DNA from: Nitriliruptoraceae bacterium
GTDB lineage: Bacteria > Actinomycetota > Nitriliruptoria > Nitriliruptorales > Nitriliruptoraceae
Length of the DNA stretch: 32,924 nucleotides
Assembly (NCBI GenBank): GCA_007118045.1
Contig: SKTG01000146.1
Location: 1 to 32,924, forward strand
Direction of reading: 5' to 3'
Part shown: piece by piece, positions 23,183 through 31,076 of the stretch
How positions within the stretch are numbered: the stretch's first letter is position 1
Layout of the letters: each line of letters opens with the position of its first letter
Made by a program: the position numbers and the translations under genes
Notes under the pieces: generated by a model
Told to the model about the DNA's origin: nothing
Seen by the model: the letters and a program-made list of their open reading frames with translations, nothing else
Database searches by the model: none

Positions 23183-24844
23183 ATGAGCACGGACGACGCC
23201 TCGATCTGTCGCGATCTGATCGCCCGGGGCAACGCCGCGCTCGAGCGGACCGACTGGGACGAGGCACACCGATCGTTCGCGGAAGCCGTCGACCGTCGTC
23301 CGAGTGGGGAGGCGCTGGACGGGTTGGCGTGGGCGGCGTGGTGGCGCGGGGATGCCGAGGGCGTGCTCGATGCCCGTCAGCGTGCGTACCGCGCGTACCG
23401 CCGGGAAGGCTCGTTGCGCGACGCGGCGCGGGTGGCCGGCTGGCTCGGCACCGACCTGGTCGATTTCCGGGGCGAGCTCGCGGTGGCCCAGGGCTGGTTC
23501 CGGCGTGGCCACAGCCTCCTCGACGGTCTCGAACCCTCGCCGGAGCTGGGATGGTTGTACGTGCACGAGGCCGAGAAGCTCCTCCTCTACGGGGGTGACG
23601 TCGCCGGGGCACGGTCGTTGGCCGAACGGGCCCACCGGCTCGGACGGCGGTCCGATGACGTCGATCTCGAGATGATGGGTCTGGCCATGGCCGGGCTCGC
23701 TGCGGTGCTGGCGGGTGAGCTGGAGGACGGCACCGCGCAGCTGAGCGAGGCGGCGACCGCAGCGCTCGCCGAGGAGATGCGTCGTCGCTGGGCGATCTAC
23801 TGGTGCGTGTGCCTCGTGATCCACGCCTGCGAGCTGGTGCGCGATCACGACCGGGCGTCGCAGTGGTGCCGTGGGTTGCAGGACTGGTCGGAACGACTCG
23901 GCCTCGAGGGCTTCAACCGCTCGTGTCGGGCCTACCACGCGGGGGTGTCGATCTGGCGCGGCGAGTGGTCCTTCGCGGAGGCCGAGCTGCTCTCGGCGGC
24001 CGAGCGTCTCACCGATCTCCGGCCTCCCTGGGCGATCGAGGCCTGGGTGCGCCTCGGCGAGCTGCGGCGGCGCCAGGGACGCCTGGACGAGGCAGCCGTG
24101 CTGTTCGAGCGGGCGGCGGGGCACGGACTGGCGGTGCTGGGGGTCGGCGAGCTGGGCATGGACCGTGACGACCCGGCGGGTGCGCGGGACCGCGCCCAGG
24201 AGTGCCTGCGCGAGATCACCTCCGAGGCTCCGGCAGCCCGGGCCGGGGCGCTGGAGCTGCTGATCCGGGCCGAGACGGCCCTCGGTGACCTGGGCGGCGC
24301 CGAGCAGGTCCTCGGGGAACTCCACACCGCCGTGGCAGCGGCACCGACCGATCCGCTCCGGGCCTCCGCCGCCTACTGCCAGGGCCTGCTCGCGGCGGCC
24401 AAGCACGAACACGACGCTGCCCGGGTCGCGTTCGAGGATGCGGTCCGGCTCTACCGTCGCAGTGGAGCACCGTTCGAGCAGGGGCGGGCCCGGATCTCGC
24501 TCGCACGGAGCCTGGCGGAGCTCGGACGCCGCTCGGATGCGCTCGGTCATGCGCGGGCCGCCGCGGACACGCTGGAGGACCTCGGCGCCAGCGCCGCCGC
24601 CGAGGCTGCCACCGCGCTCGTCCGGGAGCTCGAAGCTGAGGCTCCCGGCACCGTCCGGTTGAGCGCTCGCGAACGTGAGGTCCTGCGTCTGGTCGCGGAC
24701 GGCGGGACGAACCGGGCCATCGCGGAGCAACTCGTGGTCAGCGAGCACACCGTCAACCGGCATGTCACCAACATCCTGACCAAGCTCGGGGTCGGTACCC
24801 GTTCGGCCGCCGTGGCAGAAGCCATCCGGCACGGGCTCATCTAG
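23183..24844 (+). CDS. TPR-type LuxR-family regulator without an ATPase domain
   Basis: A 553-aa protein. Most of it is TPR-like helices (for example IARGNAALERTDWDEAHRSF near the start and AGHGLAVLGVGELGMD in the middle). The C-terminal LuxR HTH is at about 490-545 (LSAREREVLRLVADGGTNRAIAEQLVVS, then VNRHVTNILTKLGV). No Walker motif is visible. I preferred ATG 23183 (MSTDDASICRD) to an upstream ATG at 23147, because the TPR region begins there. The methyltransferase gene downstream has a perfect palindrome before it and is a plausible target. Confidence 0.88.
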   Translation: MSTDDASICRDLIARGNAALERTDWDEAHRSFAEAVDRRPSGEALDGLAWAAWWRGDAEGVLDARQRAYRAYRREGSLRDAARVAGWLGTDLVDFRGELAVAQGWFRRGHSLLDGLEPSPELGWLYVHEAEKLLLYGGDVAGARSLAERAHRLGRRSDDVDLEMMGLAMAGLAAVLAGELEDGTAQLSEAATAALAEEMRRRWAIYWCVCLVIHACELVRDHDRASQWCRGLQDWSERLGLEGFNRSCRAYHAGVSIWRGEWSFAEAELLSAAERLTDLRPPWAIEAWVRLGELRRRQGRLDEAAVLFERAAGHGLAVLGVGELGMDRDDPAGARDRAQECLREITSEAPAARAGALELLIRAETALGDLGGAEQVLGELHTAVAAAPTDPLRASAAYCQGLLAAAKHEHDAARVAFEDAVRLYRRSGAPFEQGRARISLARSLAELGRRSDALGHARAAADTLEDLGASAAAEAATALVRELEAEAPGTVRLSAREREVLRLVADGGTNRAIAEQLVVSEHTVNRHVTNILTKLGVGTRSAAVAEAIRHGLI

Positions 24845-24950
24845 CTGGCCGTAGGTCGGTCGAGGGGTCCGGGCATGTGCGCATCTGGCCCGTCGTCGGG
24901 GGCGGGTTGCGCTCGGGACGTGGCCGGCCCGGGCGGCCCTGCCGTCGACG

Positions 24951-24966
24951 TGGCGTGATCACGCCA
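24951..24966. promoter_or_regulatory. Perfect 16-bp palindrome before the methyltransferase gene
   Basis: TGGCGTGATCACGCCA is fully self-complementary and lies about 140 bp before the methyltransferase ATG. The half TGGCGTG recurs at 24986-24992. It is a good candidate binding site for the LuxR-family protein encoded just upstream. Confidence 0.6.
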
Positions 24967-25103
24967 TACGACCCGTCGCCGAAGATGGCGTGCTCTGGCG
25001 AGGCCGTCCCGCACGACCGGCCTCATGCTCGAGCGTGAGACGGCCGGCAGCAGGGACCCGGGACGCAGCGCCGGGCGAACGGCACGACAGGAGGAGCACG
25101 ACG

Positions 25104-26246
25104 ATGACGACCGTCACGGAGAGGCCCAGCCAGGAGCTCACGGAGACCACCGACGAGGACCTCACGGAGACCACCGGCGAGGATGTCCCGGAGACCGGCG
25201 ATCTCGACGACCTCGGCGAACGCGCCGTCGGCTACCTGATGGGCGCCGCCGTCTCCGCGCTGGTCTGCCTGGGTGATCAGCTCGGCCTGTACCGGGCCCT
25301 GCTCGACACCGGGCCGGCCACGAGCCGCGAGCTCGCCGCCCGCGCCGGCCTCGACGAGCGCTGGGTCCGGGAGTGGCTCCACGGCCAGGCCGGTGCCGGC
25401 CTCGTGCGCTACCTCGGCGAGGGCCGATTCGGTCTGACACGCGAGCAGGCTGCGCTCCTGGCCGACGAGGACGATCCCGCCTTCCTCGCCGGAGGCTTCG
25501 GCGTCCTGTTCGACCTCTTCCAGGGCTGGGAGCGGCTGCACGATTCGTTCCGCACCGGGCGCGGGACGCCCTACGACGACCTCGGCCCCGAGCACGCCCG
25601 GGACGAGAGCCGCTTCAGCGCCCCGTGGATGCGCGCCAACCTCGTTCCCGTCATCCTCCCCGATCTGGCGGGCGTGACCGCCAAGCTGACGGCGGGCGCG
25701 AAGGCCGCGGACGTCGGCTGCGGTGCAGGCAGGGCGCTGCTGGAGATGGCGGCGGCCTATCCACGCTCCGAGTTCCACGGCTACGACAGCTCCGCGGAGG
25801 CGATCCGTCTCGCCGAGCGCAACCTGAGCCACTCCGGGCTGACGAACGTGACCTTCCACCACGCCGAGGCAGCCAGCCTCGAGCCCCACGCCTCCTTCGA
25901 CCTCGTCCTCACCTGGGACTGCCTCCACGACATGACCGATCCGGCGGGGGCCATGCGCGCGATACGCGGTGCGATCGACCCGGACGGCACCTGGCTGATC
26001 GTCGACCTCGCCGGACGACCGACACCCGAGGAGAACCACGACCACCCCCTGGCCGGACTGCTGTACGGCTTCTCGGTCCTCGACTGCCTCGGGTGCGGCA
26101 CGTCCGTCGAAGGCGGTCTCGGCCTCGGCACCTTGGGCCTGTCCGAACCCGTCGCGAGGCAGATGACGTCCGAGGCCGGCTTCACCCGCTTCACCGTCCA
26201 CGACTTCGACAACCCCCTCAACGCCTTCTACGAGGTCAGAGCCTGA
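25104..26246 (+). CDS. Class I SAM-dependent methyltransferase with N-terminal winged-helix region
   Basis: A 380-aa protein. The N-terminus has a short acidic repeat (LTETTDED, LTETTGED, VPETGD). A helix-turn-helix-like region with LGLYRALLDTGPATSRELAARAGLDERWVREWLHG (about 60-94) follows, as in many small-molecule O- or N-methyltransferases that dimerise through it. The SAM motif I is ADVGCGAGR (202-210), then YDSSAEAIRLAE and the motif IV-like LVLTWDCLHDM. GGAGGAG lies about 8 nt before ATG 25104. The substrate is unknown. It follows two LuxR-type regulators and a palindrome. Confidence 0.88.
   Translation: MTTVTERPSQELTETTDEDLTETTGEDVPETGDLDDLGERAVGYLMGAAVSALVCLGDQLGLYRALLDTGPATSRELAARAGLDERWVREWLHGQAGAGLVRYLGEGRFGLTREQAALLADEDDPAFLAGGFGVLFDLFQGWERLHDSFRTGRGTPYDDLGPEHARDESRFSAPWMRANLVPVILPDLAGVTAKLTAGAKAADVGCGAGRALLEMAAAYPRSEFHGYDSSAEAIRLAERNLSHSGLTNVTFHHAEAASLEPHASFDLVLTWDCLHDMTDPAGAMRAIRGAIDPDGTWLIVDLAGRPTPEENHDHPLAGLLYGFSVLDCLGCGTSVEGGLGLGTLGLSEPVARQMTSEAGFTRFTVHDFDNPLNAFYEVRA
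25137..25202. repeat. 24-bp in-frame repeat in the methyltransferase N-terminus
   Basis: Two 24-bp units (25137-25160 and 25161-25184) differ at two bases and encode LTETTDED and LTETTGED; a third, shorter unit encodes VPETGD. It is a coding microrepeat, in frame. Confidence 0.75.
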
Positions 26247-26291
26247 GCGACGCCGCCCGGGACGCGCACCGGGCGGCTTGATGCGAGCAGG

Positions 26292-26573
26292 TCACGGGTG
26301 CGCGGCGGTCGGGCCCGTCGCACTGGGGTCGCTGCAGGTTCCAGCCCCGTGGTGGTCGACCCAGACGGCTCGGATGCCGTGGGCCGGACCGACGTGCAAC
26401 CGCTCGTGCAGCGGGTGGCGGTCCGCGGCCGCGGTGCCGTCGGGCTCGCACGGCAGGGTGATCCATCTGCCCTGAGGGGTCTCGATGTAGTGCTGGTGGT
26501 GCGCCAGGGCGGGTCCGGCGAGGACACCGCTGGCGATCAGGGTGGCGGCGGCGAGGGTGAGGCTTCGTCTCAT
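26292..26573 (-). CDS. Small secreted His-rich protein of unknown function
   Basis: A 93-aa product. The signal peptide MRRSLTLAAATLIASGVLAG is followed by PALA with predicted cleavage before HHQHYIETPQG. The mature part is rich in His (about 25, 26, 28, 53, 56, 60, 65, 74, 75) and has two Cys (about 42 and 80). GAGGAG precedes the ATG at 26573. I do not recognise the family; His clusters could bind metal, but that is inference. Confidence 0.6.
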   Translation of the reverse strand: MRRSLTLAAATLIASGVLAGPALAHHQHYIETPQGRWITLPCEPDGTAAADRHPLHERLHVGPAHGIRAVWVDHHGAGTCSDPSATGPTAAHP

Positions 26574-26905
26574 CGTGCGTGCTCCTCGTGACGGGATCTC
26601 GGTCCGTTGCGCTCGGCTGCGCTGGAGCGCCCAGCGGCGTCCCCGAACGGTCGGGACGCTGTCGATACAGACGGGCGATCACGGCCGCGGAGGTGACACC
26701 GGGCTCCACGTCGCGCACAAGACGCTCCTCGCGGCGGCGCCAGCGCGCGAGGCCCGGGTCCGGCCGAGACACGGCGTGCGTCCGTCGCCCGATCGTGCAG
26801 GTGCTGTCACCCGCCCCGCGGTGGTGGCACGTCTGTAGCGGCAGAGCAGGGCACGGCATCGGCACGGCATCGGCACGGCGCGAGAGCTCGATGGGAGGAG
26901 CGGAC
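26574..26905. other. Divergent intergenic region with an 11-bp repeat
   Basis: About 330 bp between divergent genes, with no convincing coding sequence. It holds GCACGGCATCG repeated at 26851-26861 and 26862-26872 with a partial third unit to 26880. A possible sigma-factor-like TGTCAC (26805) and CGTC (26830) pair also lies here, 18 bp apart, which is too weak to call a promoter. Confidence 0.4.
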
Positions 26906-27385
26906 ATGACGACAACGGCGACACCGCACGCTCGACGCGGTGCGGCGAGCGACGGGGCAGAGAGCACGGAGCGGTTGCCGAGAGGCATCGCGGTGGCCGC
27001 CGGGGTGGTGTTCCTGCTCCCCGGGTTGTGGGCGTTCCTCGCCCCCGCCTCGTTCTACGAGATGGCGGCGACGTTCGAGCCCTACAACGCCCACTTCATC
27101 CGCGACATCGGCGCGTTCCAGATCGGGCTCGGCCTCGTGTTGGTCCTGGCCGCGTTCGTCCGCGACGCGTTGCTGGTCGCGCTCCTCGGTGTCGGGACAG
27201 GTGCGGGCTTCCACCTCGCTTCGCACGTCATCGATCGGGGCCACGGCGGTGACCCGGCCGTCGACCTCCCGGTGTTCGGCCTGGTCGCCGTCGCCCTTCT
27301 CGTCGCAGCCGCGGCCCGGGCCACCCACCTGCGCAGGCACGGCGGGTCGTTGCCACGCCGCGAGGGAACGGCGGCGGGATCATGA
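26906..27385 (+). CDS. Membrane protein, first gene of the sigma-factor cluster
   Basis: A 159-aa protein with about four hydrophobic segments: IAVAAGVVFLLPGLWAFLAP, a helix near FQIGLGLVLVLAAFV, LLVALLGVGTGAGFHLAS, and VFGLVAVALLVAAAARA. GGGAGGAGCGGAC before the ATG at 26906 is a strong ribosome site. It overlaps the next gene as ATGA. I do not recognise the family with certainty. Confidence 0.7.
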   Translation: MTTTATPHARRGAASDGAESTERLPRGIAVAAGVVFLLPGLWAFLAPASFYEMAATFEPYNAHFIRDIGAFQIGLGLVLVLAAFVRDALLVALLGVGTGAGFHLASHVIDRGHGGDPAVDLPVFGLVAVALLVAAAARATHLRRHGGSLPRREGTAAGS

Positions 27386-28014
27386 CGGCACCGGACCGGA
27401 GCCGCTGGGGCGGCATCGCGTTCACCTTCGGCGTGGTCATCTTCCTGCTGAGCCGCTTCCGTCACCTGGCCGGGGTGCCCGAGGCGGCCCTGTGGCTGCT
27501 GATCCCGGTCGGGTTCGCCCTGTGGATCGTCGGGCTGACCGCGTTCCGAGCCCGCTACCGCCCCAGCACGAACGCCATGGGTCGTCGAGGCCTCGACCTG
27601 GCCGTGGCAGGCATCGTGCTGCTGGCGGTCGGCCATCTCGGGTTGCTGCTGCACCTGATGGGCCCGCAGGTGGTCCGCCACCTGACCGGCGCGGCGTTCG
27701 TGCCCGTGGGCCTCGGCACCCTGCTGCTCACCGTCGGCGCGCTGCTGTTCGGACTCGACGCCCTCCGTGGCGAGGTGCTGCCGCGGCTCCCCGCCCTACC
27801 CCTCGTCACGGGTCTGCTGGGCCTGGCCTGGATGATCTTCGCGAACGACTCACGCCCCGTCGAGGGCAACCCCGAGGCGTTCATGACGATGCGCACCCTC
27901 TTCGGCCTGGGGTGGCTGGGTATCGCGCTCGTGTTCACCACCGACCAGGCTCGGAGACCTGAGACCGCACGACGGCGCTCGGAGGCCGGAGACCGTACGA
28001 CCGCCGACGCCTGA
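27382..28014 (+). CDS. Multi-span membrane protein of unknown function
   Basis: A 210-aa protein with hydrophobic segments at the N-terminus (GGIAFTFGVVIFLLSRF), ALWLLIPVGFALWIVGLTAF, LDLAVAGIVLLAVGHLGLLL, VPVGLGTLLLTVGALLFGL and near the C-terminus (LFGLGWLGIALVF). The start ATG overlaps the previous stop (ATGA), so translation is coupled. The tail is Arg-rich. No family recognised. Confidence 0.7.
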   Translation: MTAPDRSRWGGIAFTFGVVIFLLSRFRHLAGVPEAALWLLIPVGFALWIVGLTAFRARYRPSTNAMGRRGLDLAVAGIVLLAVGHLGLLLHLMGPQVVRHLTGAAFVPVGLGTLLLTVGALLFGLDALRGEVLPRLPALPLVTGLLGLAWMIFANDSRPVEGNPEAFMTMRTLFGLGWLGIALVFTTDQARRPETARRRSEAGDRTTADA

Positions 28015-28080
28015 TGACAGTTCCGTCGATGGACAGCACGCGATGGCGGGTGCATCGTGTGCAACACGGGAGGTCTGCCT

Positions 28081-28560
28081 ATGGCCTGGTGGGTGCTCGA
28101 GCTGATCCTCACCGTCGTGCTGATCAGCATCGTGCTGTTCCTCGGTCCGTTCATCAAACGGTTCGGACGCAGCTACGCGGCCGACGTGTTCCGGGCGAAC
28201 CCACGCACCGGCAAGAGCTACATGGTGTTGATGGACATCGCCTACTACCTCATCTTCATGGCGTTCATCCTGTTCACCGCCACCTTCGAGCCCCGTGACG
28301 ACTGGAGCGACACCGTCACCGCGGTCCAGCTCGAGGACGTGTTGATCCGTCTCGGTGGGATGTTGCTGCTGATGGGCGTCCTCCACGGCCTGAACGTGCT
28401 GAGCCTGCCGGTGATGGGGCGGTTGCTGGGGCTCGGCCGGGACCTCGCCGCCATCGGCACGCCGAGCTCCCCGGCCCGGCCCGACGGGTTCAGTCGCGTG
28501 CCACCACCAGCCGACGAGGACGGTGACCCGGGCGGCGAGCGCGACGGCTCCGTGCCGTGA
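28081..28560 (+). CDS. Membrane protein, paralogue of the protein after the sigma factor
   Basis: A 159-aa protein with three to four hydrophobic segments (WWVLELILTVVLISIVLFLG, MVLMDIAYYLIFMAFILFTA, GGMLLLMGVLHGLNVLSLPV). It aligns along its length with the 201-aa protein at 29237: GPFIKRFGRSYAADVFRANP against GPLIRRFGGIFASTVFAANP, and IRLGGMLLLMGVLHG against DRVGGMLLLMGLLHS. GGGAGG precedes ATG 28081. The stop overlaps the GTG of the sigma factor gene. It lacks the cytoplasmic N-terminal segment of its paralogue. Confidence 0.72.
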   Translation: MAWWVLELILTVVLISIVLFLGPFIKRFGRSYAADVFRANPRTGKSYMVLMDIAYYLIFMAFILFTATFEPRDDWSDTVTAVQLEDVLIRLGGMLLLMGVLHGLNVLSLPVMGRLLGLGRDLAAIGTPSSPARPDGFSRVPPPADEDGDPGGERDGSVP

Positions 28561-29240
28561 GGACCGCCACCCGTCCCATCGCAGCCGGGGACGGCCCCGG
28601 GGTGGTCGTGCCGTCGCGATGGTCGACGCGAGCCTGGCTCGACGTCGCGGAGGCCATCCACGCGGCGCTGGTGGACCCGCTGTTCTCGGAGGCTGCGTAC
28701 CCGTCGGGTGCGGTCGTCGACGGGGCCAGCGAGCGGGCCGTCGAGGTCACCGCCGACGTGCTGCTGGCCGAGCTGTTCGAGCAGGAGTCCGCCGCGCTGG
28801 TGCGGCTGGCGCGGCTGTTCACCGACGATCGCAACGCGGCCGAGGACCTCGTGCAGGAGGCGTTCGTCCGGCTCCACCATGCCGTCGGGCGGATCCGGGA
28901 CCGCGGCCGTGCCGCCGCCTACCTGCGCTCCATCGTGCTCAACCTGGCACGGGACCACAACCGGCGAGGCCTGATGTCGTTGCGCCACTTCGAGGCCCCC
29001 GCCCCGCAGGCCACCGATGGCCCGGACGACCGCATCGTCCTCGACGAGCAGCAGGCGTCCCTGGTCCGGGCACTGCAGGCGCTCTCGCCGCAACAGCGCG
29101 ACTGCCTCGTGCTGCGCTTCTACCTCGAGCTGTCCGAGCAGGAGACCGCGGACACGCTCGCGATCTCCCCCAACTCGGTCAAGACCCACGTTCGCCGCGG
29201 CCTCGAGCACCTCCGGACCCGTCTCGGGGACCGGTCGTGA
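28557..29240 (+). CDS. ECF-like RNA polymerase sigma factor
   Basis: A 227-aa protein. An unusual N-terminal extension (about 1-70, including VEVTADVLLAELF) precedes sigma region 2 (about 74-137: VRLARLFTDDRNAAEDLVQEAF then AYLRSIVLNLARDHNRR). Region 4 is at about 168-223 (LSPQQRDCLVLRFYLELSEQETADTL, then SPNSVKTHVRRGLEHLR). GTG 28557 overlaps the previous stop and its own stop overlaps the next start, so the three genes are translationally coupled. Region 3 is absent, as expected for the ECF group. Its regulator is probably the adjacent membrane protein. Confidence 0.9.
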   Translation: MRTATRPIAAGDGPGVVVPSRWSTRAWLDVAEAIHAALVDPLFSEAAYPSGAVVDGASERAVEVTADVLLAELFEQESAALVRLARLFTDDRNAAEDLVQEAFVRLHHAVGRIRDRGRAAAYLRSIVLNLARDHNRRGLMSLRHFEAPAPQATDGPDDRIVLDEQQASLVRALQALSPQQRDCLVLRFYLELSEQETADTLAISPNSVKTHVRRGLEHLRTRLGDRS

Positions 29241-29842
29241 GCGTGGAGCAGCTGCTGCGGCAGACGCTGCAGCGTGCGGACAGCTACGAGGTCAGCCCGG
29301 ACCTGTTCGCCCGGGTCCAACGCTCCATCGAGGAGACCGCCGCGCACCGCCGCCGGGTCCGGCTGGCCATCGCCTGGACGCTCGCCGGTCTGCTGTCGGC
29401 GGCGGCCTACCTCGTGGCCATGGCCGAGGTCGTGGACGGCCGGGTCACCTGGCCGTGGTGGTCGCTCGAGCTGCTCACCAACGTCGTGCTGATCGTGATC
29501 ATCGTGGTCGTCGGGCCGCTGATCCGACGCTTCGGCGGGATCTTCGCCTCCACCGTGTTCGCCGCCAACCCCGCCACGGCGACCCAGTTCCTGCGGGTCC
29601 TGGACGTGGCCTACTACCTCGTCTTCTCCGCCTACGTGGTCATCGAAGCCAAGGTGGTACCGGAACCCGAGTGGCTCGAACCCGGCGGTGTCGCGGCCCA
29701 GGCCGGGTGGCTGGTCGACCGCGTCGGGGGGATGCTGTTGCTCATGGGCCTGCTGCACTCCGTCACCATCGTGCTACTGCCCGTGCTCGGCGTGCTGTTC
29801 AGCAGCATCTGGCGGCAGCTCCCGCCCGAGGACCGCCCGTGA
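29237..29842 (+). CDS. Membrane protein, probable anti-sigma factor
   Basis: A 201-aa protein. The cytoplasmic-looking N-terminus (about 1-42; LLRQTLQRADSYEVSPDLFARVQRSIEE and HRRR) precedes four helices: LAIAWTLAGLLSAAAYLVAM, WWSLELLTNVVLIVIIVVVG, VLDVAYYLVFSAYVVIE and GGMLLLMGLLHSVTIVLLPV. GTG 29237 overlaps the sigma-factor stop. A single-pass or multi-pass membrane protein encoded directly after an ECF sigma factor is usually its anti-sigma factor, but the N-terminus has no clear ZAS or ASD motif, so this is inference. It is a paralogue of the protein at 28081. Confidence 0.75.
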   Translation: MSVEQLLRQTLQRADSYEVSPDLFARVQRSIEETAAHRRRVRLAIAWTLAGLLSAAAYLVAMAEVVDGRVTWPWWSLELLTNVVLIVIIVVVGPLIRRFGGIFASTVFAANPATATQFLRVLDVAYYLVFSAYVVIEAKVVPEPEWLEPGGVAAQAGWLVDRVGGMLLLMGLLHSVTIVLLPVLGVLFSSIWRQLPPEDRP

Positions 29843-29854
29843 CCCCCGTCCGGG

Positions 29855-29888
29855 GCCCGGCGCGGTAGCCACGGCGCGGGAGCCGGGC
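29855..29888. terminator. Candidate bidirectional terminator hairpin
   Basis: GCCCGGC (29855-29861) pairs with GCCGGGC (29882-29888), with further GCG/CGC pairing inside. It lies between the convergent sigma-cluster and MerR genes and could stop transcripts from both sides. No T-run is present. Confidence 0.35.
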
Positions 29889-29905
29889 GATCGGTCGGCC
29901 TGGGC

Positions 29906-30463
29906 TCAGTTGGCCTTCGTCCCGGGCCCGACCGGCTCGGACTCGACCGTCTCGTCGCTCGCGTCCTCCGCGGGAGCGTCGGCAGCCACGACGTTGGCGG
30001 CGGTCACACGCTCGGTCGGGAAGGCGGTCACCTCACCGCGGAGCTGGTCGACCACGGGGTCGAGGTCCAGCGCGAAGACCCCCTGCCCGCGCTTGAGCAG
30101 GTCGAGCACCTGGGCGTCGTCGTCGACGGCGTAGACCGTCGAGCCGTCCGACATCAGCGTCGTCCCGGCGAGCGAGGCGCCTCGGCTGCGCAGCTCGTCC
30201 ACCGCCATGCGCACCTTCTGCAGCGAGACCCCCGTGTCGAGCAGGCGCTTGACCACACGCAGCCGCACGATGTCGTCGAACGAGTACAGCCGCTGGGTCC
30301 CCGAACCCTCCGCCTTGCGGTAGGTCGGCTCGACCAGCTTCGTGCGGGCCCAGTAGTCGAGCTGGCGGTAGGTGATCCCCACGATCTTGGTCACCGTGGG
30401 GCCGCGGTAGCCCTCGTCCTCGTCGCCGACGTCCAGCCGGAGCTGCGTGTCGTGCTGGCTCAT
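29906..30463 (-). CDS. MerR-family regulator of the Rv1830 type
   Basis: A 185-aa protein. The winged HTH (about 20-90) begins YRGPTVTKIVGITYRQLDYW, then KLVEPTYRKAEGSGTQRLYSF and VKRLLDTGVSLQKVR. After it comes a segment (TTLMSDGSTVYAVDDDAQVLDLL and GQGVFALDLDP) typical of the conserved actinobacterial Rv1830 group, and an acidic tail. GAGGGAG lies before the ATG at 30463. Its neighbour is a bifunctional nuclease, as in mycobacteria (Rv1829), which supports orthology. Confidence 0.88.
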   Translation of the reverse strand: MSQHDTQLRLDVGDEDEGYRGPTVTKIVGITYRQLDYWARTKLVEPTYRKAEGSGTQRLYSFDDIVRLRVVKRLLDTGVSLQKVRMAVDELRSRGASLAGTTLMSDGSTVYAVDDDAQVLDLLKRGQGVFALDLDPVVDQLRGEVTAFPTERVTAANVVAADAPAEDASDETVESEPVGPGTKAN

Positions 30464-30733
30464 GGGGCTCCCTCGTCGTCGGCTGCGGCGGGGGTTCCGT
30501 GGAGCGGCCGAGCAGCTTCCCCTCCACCGCCGCGGAGGCCATCCGAGTGGTGCTCGGCGCCGTTGACGCCTCCACCCGGGACCACACGCGTGGAACTCCC
30601 ACGGTGAGGCTACGGCTCCCGTTCGGGCGAGGTCAACGTCGGATCCAGGTGCCACCGGTCCCCGAGGCCCGGATCAGGTCGAGCTCGTCGCCACGTCGGC
30701 GGTGCCGGCGGGGCAACGAGAAACAACCAGATA

Positions 30734-30751
30734 TCACGCAGAACAGCGTGA
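30734..30751. promoter_or_regulatory. Palindrome TCACGC-AGAACA-GCGTGA upstream of MerR
   Basis: A 6-6-6 inverted repeat in the MerR leader region, about 270 bp before the MerR start. A third GCGTGA half-site follows at 30773. Candidate regulatory site; the bound protein is unknown. Confidence 0.4.
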
Positions 30752-30794
30752 GCAAGCACGTCTGGCCACGCTGCGTGACATCGGACGGCGTCAT

Positions 30795-30812
30795 CGTTCG
30801 GTTCACCGAACG
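30795..30812. promoter_or_regulatory. Palindrome CGTTCGG-TTCA-CCGAACG
   Basis: A perfect 7-4-7 inverted repeat in the gap before the MerR gene. It could be an operator or a short hairpin; nothing else in the sequence decides this. Confidence 0.4.
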
Positions 30813-31076
30813 CGCGCGCATCGGTCCGAGTGATCGCGGGTGGGCGCGCAGACCGCCCGCTCACGATGGACGGCGCGGCGACACCGGCTGGAGCCCGTAA
30901 CGGCGACACACCTCGTCCGCGGTCGTCCGAGGCCGTCGCCACCCCTCCGGTCGCGGTCGCCCCAGCTGGCGTTCGCCCACGTGCGAGGGTCCGGGCCGGC
31001 CATGCACGAGCAGCACGTCAGGTCGCCCAGGCGCGGCGAGCTCAGCCGGCGGCGTGAGCCGAGGGGTGACCCCGGC

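Larger units (their letters stand above)
30464..31076. other. Long intergenic region with palindromes, no gene supported
   Basis: About 610 bp upstream of the MerR gene. It holds a relatively AT-rich patch near 30718-30742 and two palindromes (TCACGC-AGAACA-GCGTGA at 30734-30751 and CGTTCGG-TTCA-CCGAACG at 30795-30812). A further GCGTGA is at 30773-30778. A minus-strand TTGCTC and TATCTG pair 16 bp apart around 30732-30758 may be a promoter with the first palindrome in its spacer. Reading frames here lack ribosome sites and look non-coding. Confidence 0.5.

Noticed and set aside
21602..24832. Very long minus-strand open frame (about 1076 codons) antisense to the two LuxR genes
   Set aside because: High GC content leaves few stops; the plus strand carries clear ATPase, TPR and HTH motifs, while the antisense translation shows no domain and spans two genes.
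30610..30942. Minus-strand 110-codon frame in the gap before the MerR gene
   Set aside because: No ribosome site, and composition is non-coding-like; palindromes lie inside it.
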